From the NCBI RefSeq assembly GCF_000974485.1, contig NZ_BBOM01000007.1, positions 496,001 through 560,000 on the forward strand: 64,000 nucleotides of DNA, in the 5' to 3' direction. A program made the position numbers and the translations under genes. Below are positions 1 through 8,627 of the stretch, piece after piece; the first letter of the stretch is position 1; each line of letters opens with the position of its first letter. Below the pieces are notes generated by a model. That model was not told the DNA's origin and ran no database searches. It worked only from the letters and a program-made list of their open reading frames with translations. This DNA comes from Streptomyces sp. NBRC 109706. Lineage in GTDB: Bacteria; Actinomycetota; Actinomycetes; Streptomycetales; Streptomycetaceae.

Positions 1-119
1 TCCTTCCACGGCGCCCCCCGGCTTTCCACGGGCCGCGCCCCCGCATCCGCTGCTCCGCCGGACCCGTCACACGGATACGATGCGTGGGCCGGAGCGAAAA
101 ACGACGGGGAGGGCCCAGA

Positions 120-1208
120 ATGCGGCTGCGCGCACGACTGACGACGACCACGACGGGGCTGTTGGTGGCCCTGGCGACGGTCACGTCCCTGTCGGGCTGC
201 ATGACGGTGCGCGGCGAGACAGCCGTGGTGCCGGCGGCCACCGAGACGGAGGCCGAACAAGCCCTGGAGCACTACTTCGAGGTCCGCAACGAGGCCAGAA
301 GGACCTATGACGCCGAGCTGAACGCCACGGTGGAAACCGGCGCGCTCGACGACATCAACGGCGCCGTGCTGATCGCCCAGGGGGCCCTCAGGCAGGAAGA
401 GGAGGAGTCGGCCGCCGAGGAGGAGACCGCCGAGGGCGAGGAGCCGGAAGAGGGCGAAGAAGGCGAAGAGGGCACGGAGTCCGAGGAGGGCGCCGAGGCG
501 CCCGAGGAGGAGGACGAGGACGCGTTCGTCCCGTTCGAGTACGCGAATCCGCGCTACCACATCCCGCAGCAGTCGGGCTGGCCCAAGTTCTTCATCGTGG
601 ACACCGAGATCGTGGACAGCGGGATCCACTGGCTGCTCACCTTCACCCGGCACAGCGTCGACGAGCCCTGGAACGTGCGCTATGTGTCGGCGCTCGAACC
701 GTCCGCCATCCCGGAGTTCGCGACGGACAACGACGGCTATCTGGAGGACATCCAGGTGGCCAGCGAGTCGACGGGGCTCTCCGTGACGCCCATCGAGCTG
801 GGCGACGCCTACGTGGACTATCTGAACACCGCCAACGGCCCCTTCCTCGGCGGCCGTTACACCACGGACGTGGTGACGGCCCGGGAGGAGGCCAACGCGA
901 GCGTGGCGTCGAACACCGACTACGCGGACACCACGACATCCGAGGACGAGTACCCCACGGTCGCGGTGCGCACCGAGGACGGCGGCGCGCTGGTGCTGTT
1001 CGCCATGCGGATGGACGAGAAGCGGACCTGGGCCGAGGGGGAGACGCCGGTGGTGGACGATATGGTCAAGCCGCTGATGCAGGGCACGGCCGACCGCGCG
1101 GTCACGCTCCAGCGGTACGCCAACTTCACGGCCTACGTTCCCGCGGGCGAGGACCCGGTGGACCTGCGGGCCCGGCATATGGGCGTCTTCAACGCGCTGG
1201 GCGAGTAG
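120..1208 (+). CDS. Putative secreted lipoprotein with acidic repeat segment
   Basis: A 362-residue protein. The start at 120 is chosen because it places a lipoprotein signal peptide at the N-terminus: a charged MRLRAR stretch, a hydrophobic core, then the lipobox LSGC with Cys27 as the lipidation site. A GGGAGG lies 7-12 bases upstream. Residues about 90-145 are an almost uninterrupted Glu/Gly/Ala acidic stretch, probably disordered and possibly reaching through the cell wall. The rest looks like a folded extracytoplasmic domain with no motif I recognise. A start at 84 in the same frame would bury the signal peptide. The gene stands alone; it converges on the primase-like gene, with a hairpin at 1267-1300 between them. 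Export and lipidation are well supported, the biochemical role is unknown. Confidence 0.8.
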   Translation: MRLRARLTTTTTGLLVALATVTSLSGCMTVRGETAVVPAATETEAEQALEHYFEVRNEARRTYDAELNATVETGALDDINGAVLIAQGALRQEEEESAAEEETAEGEEPEEGEEGEEGTESEEGAEAPEEEDEDAFVPFEYANPRYHIPQQSGWPKFFIVDTEIVDSGIHWLLTFTRHSVDEPWNVRYVSALEPSAIPEFATDNDGYLEDIQVASESTGLSVTPIELGDAYVDYLNTANGPFLGGRYTTDVVTAREEANASVASNTDYADTTTSEDEYPTVAVRTEDGGALVLFAMRMDEKRTWAEGETPVVDDMVKPLMQGTADRAVTLQRYANFTAYVPAGEDPVDLRARHMGVFNALGE

Positions 1209-1266
1209 CCGGACAACCGGCCGGTCCGCCACCGGATCCGCCGGCTTCACGCCGGCTTCAGGAGGA

Positions 1267-1300
1267 ACGAGGGTGGTGCTCCCCGGGGCGCCGCCCTCGT
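1267..1300. terminator. Hairpin between convergent genes
   Basis: Arms at 1267-1279 and 1288-1300 pair over 13 positions, two of them as G-U in the + strand RNA, around an 8-base loop. There is no U-tract, as usual in high-GC actinomycetes. It lies between the lipoprotein gene and the convergent primase-like gene. Confidence 0.5.
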
Positions 1301-1339
1301 CCCGTGCGGGGCCCGGGGCCGTCCCGTGCGGGGCGTCGG

Positions 1340-2035
1340 TCAGCCGGCGGGCCAGGCGGGTTCGCGGTGGTTGGCGCAGGCGTCGGTGAGGGTCTCCAGC
1401 AGGGCCAGCGGGTCGGGCAGCGGATACTCCGGGCCGCGCAGCCAGCGCACGCCGTCCGCGCCGTCCTCGCTCAACCGGGAGGGCGGCAGCAGCACATAGC
1501 TGCCGCGACAGTGCCAGCGGAGCCCCGGGTGCTCGTCCATCGTCTCGGGGTGGCAGTCCAGCTCGCAGGGCCACCACTCGTCCTCGTCGTCCGGGGTGCC
1601 CCGGGTGGCGGTGAAGAAGAGCATCCGATCGGGGTCGGCCACGGCCACGGGCCCGACCTCCACGCCCTCGGCGGCCAAACGTTCCAGCGCGGCCTGACCG
1701 GCGGGGACCGGTACGTCCAACACGTCGTGGACCCGCCCGGTCGCGGTGACGAAGTTCGCCTCGGGGGCGGACCGCAGCCAGCGCAGCACCTGTTCACGGT
1801 CGGTGGTCGCCTCGTTGTTCCAGGTGAGCGAGACGGGGTGGCGCGCCGGCGTCGGACAGCCGATCCGGGCACAGGAACAGCCGAACCCCTCCGGATGCGC
1901 GGCCGGGGCGACCGGCAGTCCCGCCTCGGCGACGGCGAGCAGCGACTCCTCACGGGCCAGCGCGGCAGCGGCCCCATCGCCGGCACCTCGTCCACCACGA
2001 CGCATCCAGCGGGGAAATCTGCTCTCGCGTGTCAT
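1340..2035 (-). CDS. Bifunctional DNA primase/polymerase-like protein
   Basis: A 231-residue stand-alone protein resembling the N-terminal primase/polymerase (Prim-Pol, AEP) domain of actinobacterial and plasmid replication proteins. The family-typical segment is at about residues 45-80, where GCSCARIGCPTPARHP is followed by W and a QVLRWL helix. That region normally carries a Cys cluster and the 'ARHP' turn that precedes the active site. An acidic DVLDV motif near residue 107 could supply metal ligands. No helicase or DNA-binding domain follows, unlike plasmid-borne versions. Many Streptomyces chromosomes carry such short copies of unknown role. The assignment to the family is good; catalytic activity is not shown by the sequence. 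Confidence 0.7.
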   Translation of the reverse strand: MTRESRFPRWMRRGGRGAGDGAAAALAREESLLAVAEAGLPVAPAAHPEGFGCSCARIGCPTPARHPVSLTWNNEATTDREQVLRWLRSAPEANFVTATGRVHDVLDVPVPAGQAALERLAAEGVEVGPVAVADPDRMLFFTATRGTPDDEDEWWPCELDCHPETMDEHPGLRWHCRGSYVLLPPSRLSEDGADGVRWLRGPEYPLPDPLALLETLTDACANHREPAWPAG

Positions 2036-2236
2036 CAGGTGCCTACCGCCTCACTTCCGTCCCGTATGCACACCAGCGCTCGGGGGCCCGGTCTTATTCC
2101 ACCGGGTTGGCGCTCATCCTGCCCTGTCACATCCCTGGATGGGTAATCGGGGGAACGCTGGTGATCGCGCCCCGGGACTGGGCACACTGTGCACACCGCA
2201 TCCGCGCACCGCCCCTTACACCCTCAAGGAGCCTCG

Positions 2237-3043
2237 GTGTATACAGCTCGTCGCTATCTGATGTGCCCGCCGGAGCACTTCCGTGTCACGTATTCGATCA
2301 ATCCATGGATGGATCTGACCAAGCCGGTCGATTCCCGACTGGCCATGGCCCAGTGGAGCGATCTGCGCGACCTCTATCGTTCGCTCGGCCACTCGGTGGC
2401 GGAGCTGGAGCCGCGCCCCGAACTGCCGGACCTGGTCTTCGCCGCCAACGGCGCGCTGGTGCTGGACGGCCGGGTGTTGGGCGCGCGATTCGCCCACCCC
2501 GAGCGGTTCGGCGAGGCCAGGGTGCATGAGGACTGGCATCGCGCCCGGGGCGACGGAGAGTTTCAACGCGCTCAACACACCAACGAGGGAGAGGGCGACT
2601 TCACGGTGACGGCCAGCTGGTTGCTGGCCGGGCACGGCTTCCGCAGCAGCCCGCTGGCGCAGCAGGAGGCCCAGGAGTACTTCGGCCGCCCGGTCATCGG
2701 GCTCGATCTGGTCGACCCGAGGTTCTACCACCTCGACACGGCGCTGTGCGTGCTGGACGACCGAAGGGACGACGCCGTCATGTACTACCCGGGGGCGTTC
2801 TCCGCCGGCAGCCGCGCGGTGCTGGCGCGGCTCTTCCCCGACGCGATCCTCGCCGAGGAGGCGGACGCCCTGGCACTGGGCCTCAACGCGGTCTCGGACG
2901 GCCACCATGTGGTGCTGCCCCAGGCCGCGCAGTCCCTCCTCGAACCTCTGCGCGCCCGGGGGTACGAGCCCATCCCGATCGACCTCAGCGAGCTGTTGAA
3001 GGGCGGCGGCAGCGTCAAATGCTGTACGGCCGAGCTGCGTTGA
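2237..3043 (+). CDS. Dimethylargininase / amidinotransferase-family hydrolase
   Basis: A 268-residue pentein-fold enzyme of the N-dimethylarginine dimethylaminohydrolase type, which hydrolyses methylated arginine to citrulline. Family signatures are CPPEHF near the start, INPWM, the substrate-loop NEGEGDF, the HLDTALCVL segment with the catalytic His, and the C-terminal GGGSVKCCTAELR with the nucleophilic Cys. The GTG at 2237 is preferred over an upstream start at 2189 because AAGGA lies 6 bases before it and the protein then begins at the conserved domain. Its stop codon lies inside the first unit of an 11-bp tandem repeat. Streptomyces relatives are often annotated ddaH. An ornithine- or arginine-metabolising relative is the alternative. 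Confidence 0.82.
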   Translation: MYTARRYLMCPPEHFRVTYSINPWMDLTKPVDSRLAMAQWSDLRDLYRSLGHSVAELEPRPELPDLVFAANGALVLDGRVLGARFAHPERFGEARVHEDWHRARGDGEFQRAQHTNEGEGDFTVTASWLLAGHGFRSSPLAQQEAQEYFGRPVIGLDLVDPRFYHLDTALCVLDDRRDDAVMYYPGAFSAGSRAVLARLFPDAILAEEADALALGLNAVSDGHHVVLPQAAQSLLEPLRARGYEPIPIDLSELLKGGGSVKCCTAELR

Positions 3044-3115
3044 CGGAACGTTGACGTCATGCTGACGACACGTTGACGGCACATTGACGCAACGTTCTAC
3101 GGCACGTTGACGGCG
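3038..3115. repeat. Seven tandem 11-bp repeats (CGTTGACGGCA)
   Basis: Units begin at 3038, 3049, 3060, 3071, 3082, 3093 and 3105. Six are 11 bp and the sixth is 12 bp; the consensus is CGTTGACGGCA. The first unit contains the stop codon of the dimethylargininase gene. The array lies between two convergent genes. Confidence 0.9.
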
Positions 3116-3119
3116 TGCC

Positions 3120-3161
3120 GGGGTGCGGACGGGCGGTGTTCGCCGGGCTCGTCCGCACCCC
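3120..3161. terminator. Long-stem hairpin between convergent genes
   Basis: A perfect 12-bp stem (3120-3131 with 3150-3161, GGGGTGCGGACG and its complement) closes an 18-base loop that itself contains GGCG/CGCC. It lies between the dimethylargininase gene and the Rsm22-type gene and can act in both directions. Confidence 0.6.
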
Positions 3162-3190
3162 CGCCACGGGCGGGACGGCGGCGCCCGGCC

Positions 3191-4177
3191 CTACGCCTCG
3201 GGGAAGGAGCCGCCCCAGGCGGTGTCGCGGGCCTGACGGTAGACCGCCGGTCCGCGCCGTTTGGTGATCACCTCGTCGGTCAGGGCGCCGTCCGGGCGGC
3301 AGAGGTCCAGCAGGACCTGCCCCTTGCGCAGGCGCGGGCGACGCACCACCCGGGGGGCGGGCGAAGCCGGGGGCGGCGGATCCCTGAACGCCGCGACATA
3401 GCTGAACTTCTCGTCCTCGTAGGGCAGTTGCCCGCCCTTGACGCGCCGGTGGAGCGCCGAGCGGCTGACCCGGGCGGCGAAATGGCACCAGTCGTCGCCG
3501 ACGGCGATCGGACAGGTCGCGCCGTGCGGACAGGGCGCCAGCACGGTGAGGCCGGCGGCGAGCAGCTGGTCCCTGGCGGCCCTGATGCGCAGATACCCGT
3601 CCGGGGTGCCCGGCTCGACGAGCACCACCGCGCGGCCGGCGGCGGCCACCGCGTCGACCGTGGCCGTGCGTTCCGCCGCGGGCAGTTCGCCCAGCACATA
3701 GGAGACGGTGATCAACTCGGCGGTGGGCAGGGCCTCGCCGATCCGGTGCTGTCGCCAGTCGGCGCCGCGCACCGGCGGCGGCGAGCCGGCCGCGCCGGCC
3801 AGTTCGCGGCCGAGGTCGAGCGCGGGCCCGGCCCGGTCCAGGACCTGGACGGGCCGCTCCCCCGGCCAGACGCCGGCGCCGGCCCAGACCGCCGACCCGG
3901 TGCCGCCGCCGAGGTCGAGCTGATCGCTCGGCGCCCAGTCGGGCAGCCGGGCGGCCAGCTCGGCCAGGGCGGCCGAGACCGCTTCGAAGGTGGCCGGCAT
4001 CCGGTAGGCGGCGTAGGCCGCCGCGTCGGCGCGGTCCCTGAGCACGGGGGCGGGACCGGGGGTCGTGCCTCGGTAGCCGGCCATCAGCCGCTCGACGGCG
4101 CCCGCCGCCCGGCTGGGCGGCAGGCCGTCGAGCAGACCGTCGAGAGCGGCGCGCAACTGGTCGGACGTGCTGGTCAC
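3191..4177 (-). CDS. Small-subunit ribosomal Rsm22-family methyltransferase
   Basis: A 328-residue protein of the Rsm22 family, SAM-dependent methyltransferase-fold proteins tied to the small ribosomal subunit. Motif I is DLGGGTGSAVWA (about residue 88). A YVLGEL acidic loop follows, then the family's Cys motif LAPCPHGATCPI and HFAARVSRSALHRRVKGG around residues 210-245, where iron-sulfur or zinc ligands are expected. The GTG start at 4177 overlaps the stop of the upstream transporter gene as GTGA, so translation is probably coupled. The C-terminal RRPRLRKGQVLLDLC is also typical. The family match is strong; the actual substrate in bacteria is not settled. Confidence 0.82.
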   Translation of the reverse strand: MTSTSDQLRAALDGLLDGLPPSRAAGAVERLMAGYRGTTPGPAPVLRDRADAAAYAAYRMPATFEAVSAALAELAARLPDWAPSDQLDLGGGTGSAVWAGAGVWPGERPVQVLDRAGPALDLGRELAGAAGSPPPVRGADWRQHRIGEALPTAELITVSYVLGELPAAERTATVDAVAAAGRAVVLVEPGTPDGYLRIRAARDQLLAAGLTVLAPCPHGATCPIAVGDDWCHFAARVSRSALHRRVKGGQLPYEDEKFSYVAAFRDPPPPASPAPRVVRRPRLRKGQVLLDLCRPDGALTDEVITKRRGPAVYRQARDTAWGGSFPEA

Positions 4178-5538
4178 CCGGGAAGTGTAGGCCCGACGGG
4201 GGAACGCCTCGGCCGGCAGAGCGCCAGGTAGCAGCCGATGGCCAGCAGCACGGAGGTGACCTGCACCACGGCCATCGGAACGGCCGTCTCCTCGCCGGCG
4301 ATGCCCACCAGCGGGGAGGCGATGGCGCCGATGAAGAACTGCGAGGCGCCGAGCAGCGCCGAGGCGGCGCCGGCCGCGTGCGGAGTGCGGTCCAGTCCCT
4401 CGGAGTTGGCGTTGGGCAGCACCAGCGGCATCGCGCCCATCAGGCAGAACAGGCCGATGGAGATCGCTACCAGACTCGCCTCGCCGAACAGCCCGGTGGT
4501 CATGACGAGCAGCGCGATCGCGGAGAGGAGGACCAGGACGAGCCCGGTGGACATGATGCGGTGCACGGGCACCCGGCCGACCAGGATCTTGCCGTTGACC
4601 TGGCTCATCAGCACCAGCGAGATGGAGTTGGCCATGAAGAGCATGCTGTAGGTCTGCGGCGAGGCACCGTAGATCTCCTGCACCACGAAGGGCGAGGCCG
4701 CCACATAGGCGAACAGCGCGGCGAAGACCAGGCTGCCGACCAGCAGATGGCCGATGAAGACGCGGTCCCTGAAGAGCCCGCCCATGGCGCGCAGCGCGGC
4801 CGGCACGCCACCGCTGTGACGCCGCTCGGGCGGCAGCGTCTCGGGCAGCCAGCGGAGCACCACCAGGATCAGCACCAGGCCGGTGCCGGAGAGCACGAGG
4901 AAGATCCCGCGCCAGTCGGTCACCCGCATCAGCTGGCCGCCGAAGACCGGCGCGAGGATGGGCGCCACCCCGGAGACCAGCATCAGGGTGGAGAAGAACC
5001 TGGCCATCGCGACACCCGAGTAGAGGTCGCGGACCACGGCGCGCGCGATCACCACACCGGCCGAGCCGGCCAGTCCCTGGAGAAACCTGAACGCCGTCAA
5101 CGATTCGACGTTGGGCGCGAAGGCGCAGGCCAGGGACGCGATGACATAGCAGCTCATGCCGCCGATCAGCGGCCAGCGGCGGCCGAGCTGGTCACTCATC
5201 GGGCCGACCACCAACTGCCCGAGCCCGAGGCCCAGCAGGCAGGCGGTGAGCGTGAGTTGCACGGTGGCCGCGCCGGTGCCCAGCGCGTTGCCGACCTCGG
5301 GGAGCGCCGGCAGGTACATGTCGATGGAGAGCGGAGGGAGGGCGGAGAGGCTGCCGAGGATGAGAACGATCAGCAGTCCGGCTCGCCGGCGCCGGGAGAG
5401 TTGAGCGGCGGGCGCGGGCGGGGTGGTGAGAGCGGCGGTGGATACCCCGGGGGTGATTCCGGTGGATATCTCGGATGCGTTGGGCGGGCGAACGTCGGAA
5501 CCTGGTACGGCCGTTGGGGGCTGGCCGAGCTGAGTCAT
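4174..5538 (-). CDS. Bcr/CflA-family multidrug efflux MFS transporter
   Basis: A 454-residue major facilitator protein of the DHA1 Bcr/CflA group, proton-driven drug exporters of the cytoplasmic membrane. About 50 polar residues precede the first membrane segment. The signature follows: LPPLSIDMYLPALPEV in helix 1, then GQLVVGPMSDQLGRRWPL, the loop 2-3 MFS motif, and RFLQGLAGSAGVVIARAVVRDL in helix 4. About twelve hydrophobic helices are visible. It is the first gene of a two-gene unit with the Rsm22-type methyltransferase, overlapping it by four bases. Substrate cannot be inferred. Confidence 0.88.
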   Translation of the reverse strand: MTQLGQPPTAVPGSDVRPPNASEISTGITPGVSTAALTTPPAPAAQLSRRRRAGLLIVLILGSLSALPPLSIDMYLPALPEVGNALGTGAATVQLTLTACLLGLGLGQLVVGPMSDQLGRRWPLIGGMSCYVIASLACAFAPNVESLTAFRFLQGLAGSAGVVIARAVVRDLYSGVAMARFFSTLMLVSGVAPILAPVFGGQLMRVTDWRGIFLVLSGTGLVLILVVLRWLPETLPPERRHSGGVPAALRAMGGLFRDRVFIGHLLVGSLVFAALFAYVAASPFVVQEIYGASPQTYSMLFMANSISLVLMSQVNGKILVGRVPVHRIMSTGLVLVLLSAIALLVMTTGLFGEASLVAISIGLFCLMGAMPLVLPNANSEGLDRTPHAAGAASALLGASQFFIGAIASPLVGIAGEETAVPMAVVQVTSVLLAIGCYLALCRPRRSPVGPTLPG

Positions 5539-5936
5539 GCACCTCTCCGGGAATCGTTAGGACGATCCAATCATCCCATGACCCGCTCCCCGCGCCTCTG
5601 GGTTTAGCCCGTCCGATGACCGCCGCTCAGGGCCCTTCCGGAACGGCGGCGGCATGCGTCCCGTCCACCGTTCCCGCTGGCCAGCGGCCCGCGCCGGCGT
5701 TCGCTCCGGAACCGCGCGCCGGCGGCGGACGCCCCCGCGACGCCCGCCGCCGCCGCGAACGGGGTGGCGTGATACGTGTCTCATTCGACGCCCGATCGGT
5801 TTATCGAACGGGCACGTTCACCGGTGGTGGCCGCCCCAGCCGCGTGCGTTCGGACCTCGGCCATCGGCCGGACGTCCCCGCCGAAAGCGGTCAGGAGAGA
5901 TGCCCCGGTGACCGCGGACCCCGACCATGGAAGGGC
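5539..5936. other. Gene-free stretch with one imperfect palindrome
   Basis: No convincing gene. The stretch lies upstream of the efflux gene and downstream of an Asp23-like gene, both on the minus strand. The only notable element is an imperfect 24-bp inverted repeat at 5790-5813 (GCCCGATCGG / ATCGAACGGGC). It could be a terminator for the Asp23-like unit or a binding site for the efflux promoter. Confidence 0.4.
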
Positions 5937-6293
5937 TCAACCGACGCTGGTCACCGTGACGGTGACGCCCAGCGGGCCGCCGGGGAACTCGTCCCCCACC
6001 GCGGCCGTCACCGCGCGCCGCACCGCGCGGGTCACCTCCAGCGCCCGATGGCCGCCGTGCACCGCGATCGCCACCCTGATCGCGAAACCACCGCCCGGCA
6101 GCGCGCTGACCCGCACCCCGCCCGACGAACCCCTGCCCGACGGACCCCTGCCTGATGAACCCTCGCCCACCGGTCGCCGCCCGCCGCGCAGCAACCCGCC
6201 GATGCCCGACGCCGGGAACGCCACCCCCGGCACCCGCCGCACCGCCGCCACCACCACCTCCCGCAGCCGAGCCTCCGTCTCGCCACGGCTCAT
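5937..6293 (-). CDS. Asp23/Gls24-like small protein
   Basis: A 118-residue protein resembling half of an Asp23/Gls24 (alkaline-shock) domain: a helix LREVVVAAVRRVPGV, then strands GGFAIRVAIAVHGG, a helix LEVTRAVRRAVTAAVG and the C-terminal strand PLGVTVTVTSVG. Residues 40-60 are a Gly/Ser/Arg-rich insert (GEGSSGRGPSGRGSSGG). The start at 6293 is preferred because GGGAGGTGA lies just upstream and the family's first helix begins there; a longer upstream reading is not Asp23-like. It is the last gene of a minus-strand unit with the ECF sigma factor and the zinc-finger/Asp23 fusion. A role at the inner face of the membrane in envelope stress is inferred. Confidence 0.7.
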   Translation of the reverse strand: MSRGETEARLREVVVAAVRRVPGVAFPASGIGGLLRGGRRPVGEGSSGRGPSGRGSSGGVRVSALPGGGFAIRVAIAVHGGHRALEVTRAVRRAVTAAVGDEFPGGPLGVTVTVTSVG

Positions 6294-6360
6294 CACGTCA
6301 CCTCCCGAGCGGTGCCCGGCGCGCGCACGCGCCCCGGCCGTTCTGTCCACCCGTTGCGGG

Positions 6361-7149
6361 TCACCGCAACCTCCTGTCGCCACGCGGCGGTTCGTCCGTG
6401 AGATCCAGCACATGAACATCGATGGTGCGCACATCCAGGCCAAGTTCCTCGTCCGCCGCCACGCCCAGTCGGCGGCGGATCGCCTCGGCCAACGCGGGCA
6501 CCGACCAGGCCAGCGAGGCCACCACCTCGATCCGCACCGCGACCGGCCCACGCGGCGGCCCGTCGCCCACCGGCGTCCGGCTGATCGGGGCGATCCGACA
6601 GCTCCCGGCCCGCACCCCGTCCAACTCCTCGACGGCGGAACGGAACACCCGGGAGACCGCCGCCTCCACGATCCAGGCGTCCTCGTTGGGCTCGCCCAGC
6701 GGCAACGTCCGGCCCGGGCGCAGTTCGAGGCGGACGATCTCCATCACCCGGGCGGTCACCCGCGACGCCAGCCCCGGCGGCTCCGGCGTCCGTTCCTCCA
6801 CCGCGCGGCTCCGCGCCACCAACTCGCCCAGGGCGCGCAGTTCGGCCAGCGCGGCGCCGCAGTAGGGGCAGCCCACCACATGCGGGTCCCGGGCGGCGCG
6901 GCCCTCGTCCCATGCCTCCCACAGCTCGATCAGGGACCGCCCGCAGGCCAACAGTTCCTCGTCATCGGCGGGCACGGCATCCGGCCAGAGACCGGCCTCA
7001 TGCAGCGCCGCCTCCCGGCCGTCGCGGCCGTTCTGGCTGTCGCGGCGGCCCTGGCCGTGTTGGCCGTCCTGGCCGTCCTCGCCGTCGCGGCGGCGTCGCG
7101 GCGGGTCGCCGTCCTCCTCGTCCCAGGCGCCGTCTCCGTCTAGCGCCAT
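6361..7149 (-). CDS. Zinc-finger anti-sigma-like protein fused to an Asp23 domain
   Basis: A 262-residue protein with two parts. Residues about 75-105 contain HVVGCPYCGAALAELRAL, an H-x3-C-x2-C motif followed by a helix as in zinc-binding anti-sigma (ZAS/zf-HC2) domains. Residues about 120-255 look like an Asp23/Gls24 domain (SRVTARVMEIVRLELRPG, VAVRIEVVASLAWSVPALAEAIRRRL, VRTIDVHVLDL). Residues 1-60 are a charged, low-complexity DGQDGQHGQ segment. The start overlaps the end of the ECF sigma gene by 10 bases, the usual order for sigma and cognate anti-sigma. I infer that it restrains that sigma factor and links it to envelope state. It lacks the transmembrane helix of common anti-sigmas. Confidence 0.7.
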   Translation of the reverse strand: MALDGDGAWDEEDGDPPRRRRDGEDGQDGQHGQGRRDSQNGRDGREAALHEAGLWPDAVPADDEELLACGRSLIELWEAWDEGRAARDPHVVGCPYCGAALAELRALGELVARSRAVEERTPEPPGLASRVTARVMEIVRLELRPGRTLPLGEPNEDAWIVEAAVSRVFRSAVEELDGVRAGSCRIAPISRTPVGDGPPRGPVAVRIEVVASLAWSVPALAEAIRRRLGVAADEELGLDVRTIDVHVLDLTDEPPRGDRRLR

Positions 7150-7688
7150 GCTTCCATCGCCTCCATCAGGTAGCGCCTGGCTCTGAAGAGCCGGCCCCGG
7201 ACGGCTTGTCGAGTGATGCCGACCGCATCGGCTATCTCGTCATAGGACAGCCCGTGGAACTCCCGCAGCACCCAACAGGCACGCTGCTCGGGCGACAGCC
7301 CGCTCAGCGCCTCACGCAGCGCCCGCACAGCCGCGAGGTTCTCCACCGTGCGTTCCGGGGATGCCTGCGCGGCCGGTGCGGCCGGCTCGGGAACGGCCTC
7401 CAGCGGGGCGACCGGCCGACGGGAACGCAACAGATTGAGACAGCGGTTGGTGACGATCCGATACATCCAACTGCGGAACGCCGCGTCCCCACGGAACTCG
7501 GGCAGCCGCCGCCACGCGCTGACCAGCGCGTCCTGCACGGCGTCCTCGGCCTCCTCCTGGCCGCCCAACAACTGCCCGGCCAGCCGCAGCAACGGCGGCC
7601 CATGCCGCCGCACCAACACCTCGAACGCGGCCTCGTCGCCCTCACCGGCGCGCACCGCCAACAGTGCGTCATCGGCCTCAACCGTCAC
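7140..7688 (-). CDS. ECF-type RNA polymerase sigma factor
   Basis: A 182-residue sigma-70 family protein of extracytoplasmic-function type. Region 2 is at about residues 20-90 (FEVLVRRHGPPLLRLAGQLLGGQEEAEDAVQDALV, then FRSWMYRIVTNRCLNLLRSR). Region 4 is at about residues 120-175 (LSPEQRACWVLREFHGLSYDEIADAVGITRQAVRGRLFRARRYL), with the DNA-recognition helix. The GTG start at 7688 has AAAGGAG 6 bases upstream. The gene overlaps the zinc-finger/Asp23 gene downstream, and a second Asp23 gene is divergent on the other side. That places it as the regulator of an envelope-stress cluster. Its target promoter was not identified. Confidence 0.88.
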   Translation of the reverse strand: MTVEADDALLAVRAGEGDEAAFEVLVRRHGPPLLRLAGQLLGGQEEAEDAVQDALVSAWRRLPEFRGDAAFRSWMYRIVTNRCLNLLRSRRPVAPLEAVPEPAAPAAQASPERTVENLAAVRALREALSGLSPEQRACWVLREFHGLSYDEIADAVGITRQAVRGRLFRARRYLMEAMEAWR

Positions 7689-8007
7689 CCATGGCTCCTT
7701 TGTGGTCCACGATGACCCTTACCGTCTCCCAGTCGTCTGTTCAGTCGTCTTCGGTGGTCATTGCTCGTCCTCCATGCTGCCTGACGCCGCCGGACCTCTT
7801 CCCGTCCCGGCTTTACCCATCGCCTCCCGGGGCGCACCATGTCCACAGCGCCTGACCAAAGCCCCTTGGCCAGGCTCCTTGGCCAGACTCCTTGGCCGAA
7901 AGACAACGGGATTCCGGATCATGCGTGACGTTTCCGGTACTCCGGTGTCCTACCAGGTGTCAGCGCGACCGCGCCTGGTCGCGGGCCAACGCAACGAAAG
8001 GCAGGCC
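7689..8007. promoter_or_regulatory. Divergent intergenic region with 13-bp direct repeats
   Basis: About 320 bp without a gene between the sigma factor (-) and an Asp23 gene (+), so promoters for both should lie here. Three copies of CCTTGGCC spaced 13 bp apart (7864, 7877, 7890; longer unit CTCCTTGGCCAGA) could bind a regulator. No clear -35/-10 pair stands out. Confidence 0.45.
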
Positions 8008-8574
8008 ATGGCAACCAAGACAGCCTCCCACAGCGCCACCGACCGCACGGAGGATCGGCCTGGAGGGAAGAGCGGGGCGGGAAAGAGCGGGGAGGCGCAG
8101 AGCGAGGCGGGCCGTCTCCCCCAACAGGGCGCCGGGCGCGAGAGCGAGACCACCGTCAGCGAGGGCTCGTCCGGTGCGCAGGAGCCGGCCGAGACGCGGG
8201 GCCGCACCTCGATCGCCGGCGGGGTCGTGGAGAAGATCGCCGGAATGGCGGCCCGCGAGGTGCCCGGCGTGCACGCCCTCGGCGGCACCCTCTCGCGCAC
8301 CCTGGGCGCCGTCCGCGACCGGGTTCCGGGCGGCCGGGCCCAGGTCAGCCGTGGTGTCAAGGTGGAGGTCGGCCAACGGCAGACCGCCATCGACCTCGAT
8401 GTCATGGTGGAGTACGGCGTGCCGATCGCCGATCTCGCCCGCGAGGTGCGAGAGAACGTGATCGTGGCCGTTGAACGCATGACCGGCCTTGAGGTGATCG
8501 AAGTCAACATCGCGATCGTTGATGTCCGACTGCCGGACGACGACCTTCACGACGACGAGCCTCGGGTGCAGTGA
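8008..8574 (+). CDS. Asp23/Gls24 family envelope stress response protein
   Basis: A 188-residue protein. Residues about 70-180 are a full Asp23/Gls24 domain: TSIAGGVVEKIAGMAAREVPGV, the strand VKVEVGQRQTAIDLDVMVEYG, the helix IADLAREVRENVIVAVERMTGLEV and the final VNIAIVDVRLP. The first about 65 residues are polar and low in complexity. In firmicutes Asp23 is held at the membrane by AmaP; actinobacterial homologues sit in clusters like this one. The ATG at 8008 is chosen for the AAAGGCAGG just upstream. It begins a plus-strand unit with a small membrane protein and the YihY/BrkB protein, divergent from the sigma/anti-sigma unit. Confidence 0.85.
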   Translation: MATKTASHSATDRTEDRPGGKSGAGKSGEAQSEAGRLPQQGAGRESETTVSEGSSGAQEPAETRGRTSIAGGVVEKIAGMAAREVPGVHALGGTLSRTLGAVRDRVPGGRAQVSRGVKVEVGQRQTAIDLDVMVEYGVPIADLAREVRENVIVAVERMTGLEVIEVNIAIVDVRLPDDDLHDDEPRVQ

Positions 8575-8627
8575 CAACGGGCCTGTGGGAACCGATGCGG
8601 AGTGGTGCGGACCGGTAAGGGGCAAGG

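Noticed and set aside
1340..2035. Plasmid or integrated-element replication gene
   Set aside because: The primase-like domain stands alone without helicase, integrase, attachment sites or transfer genes around it.
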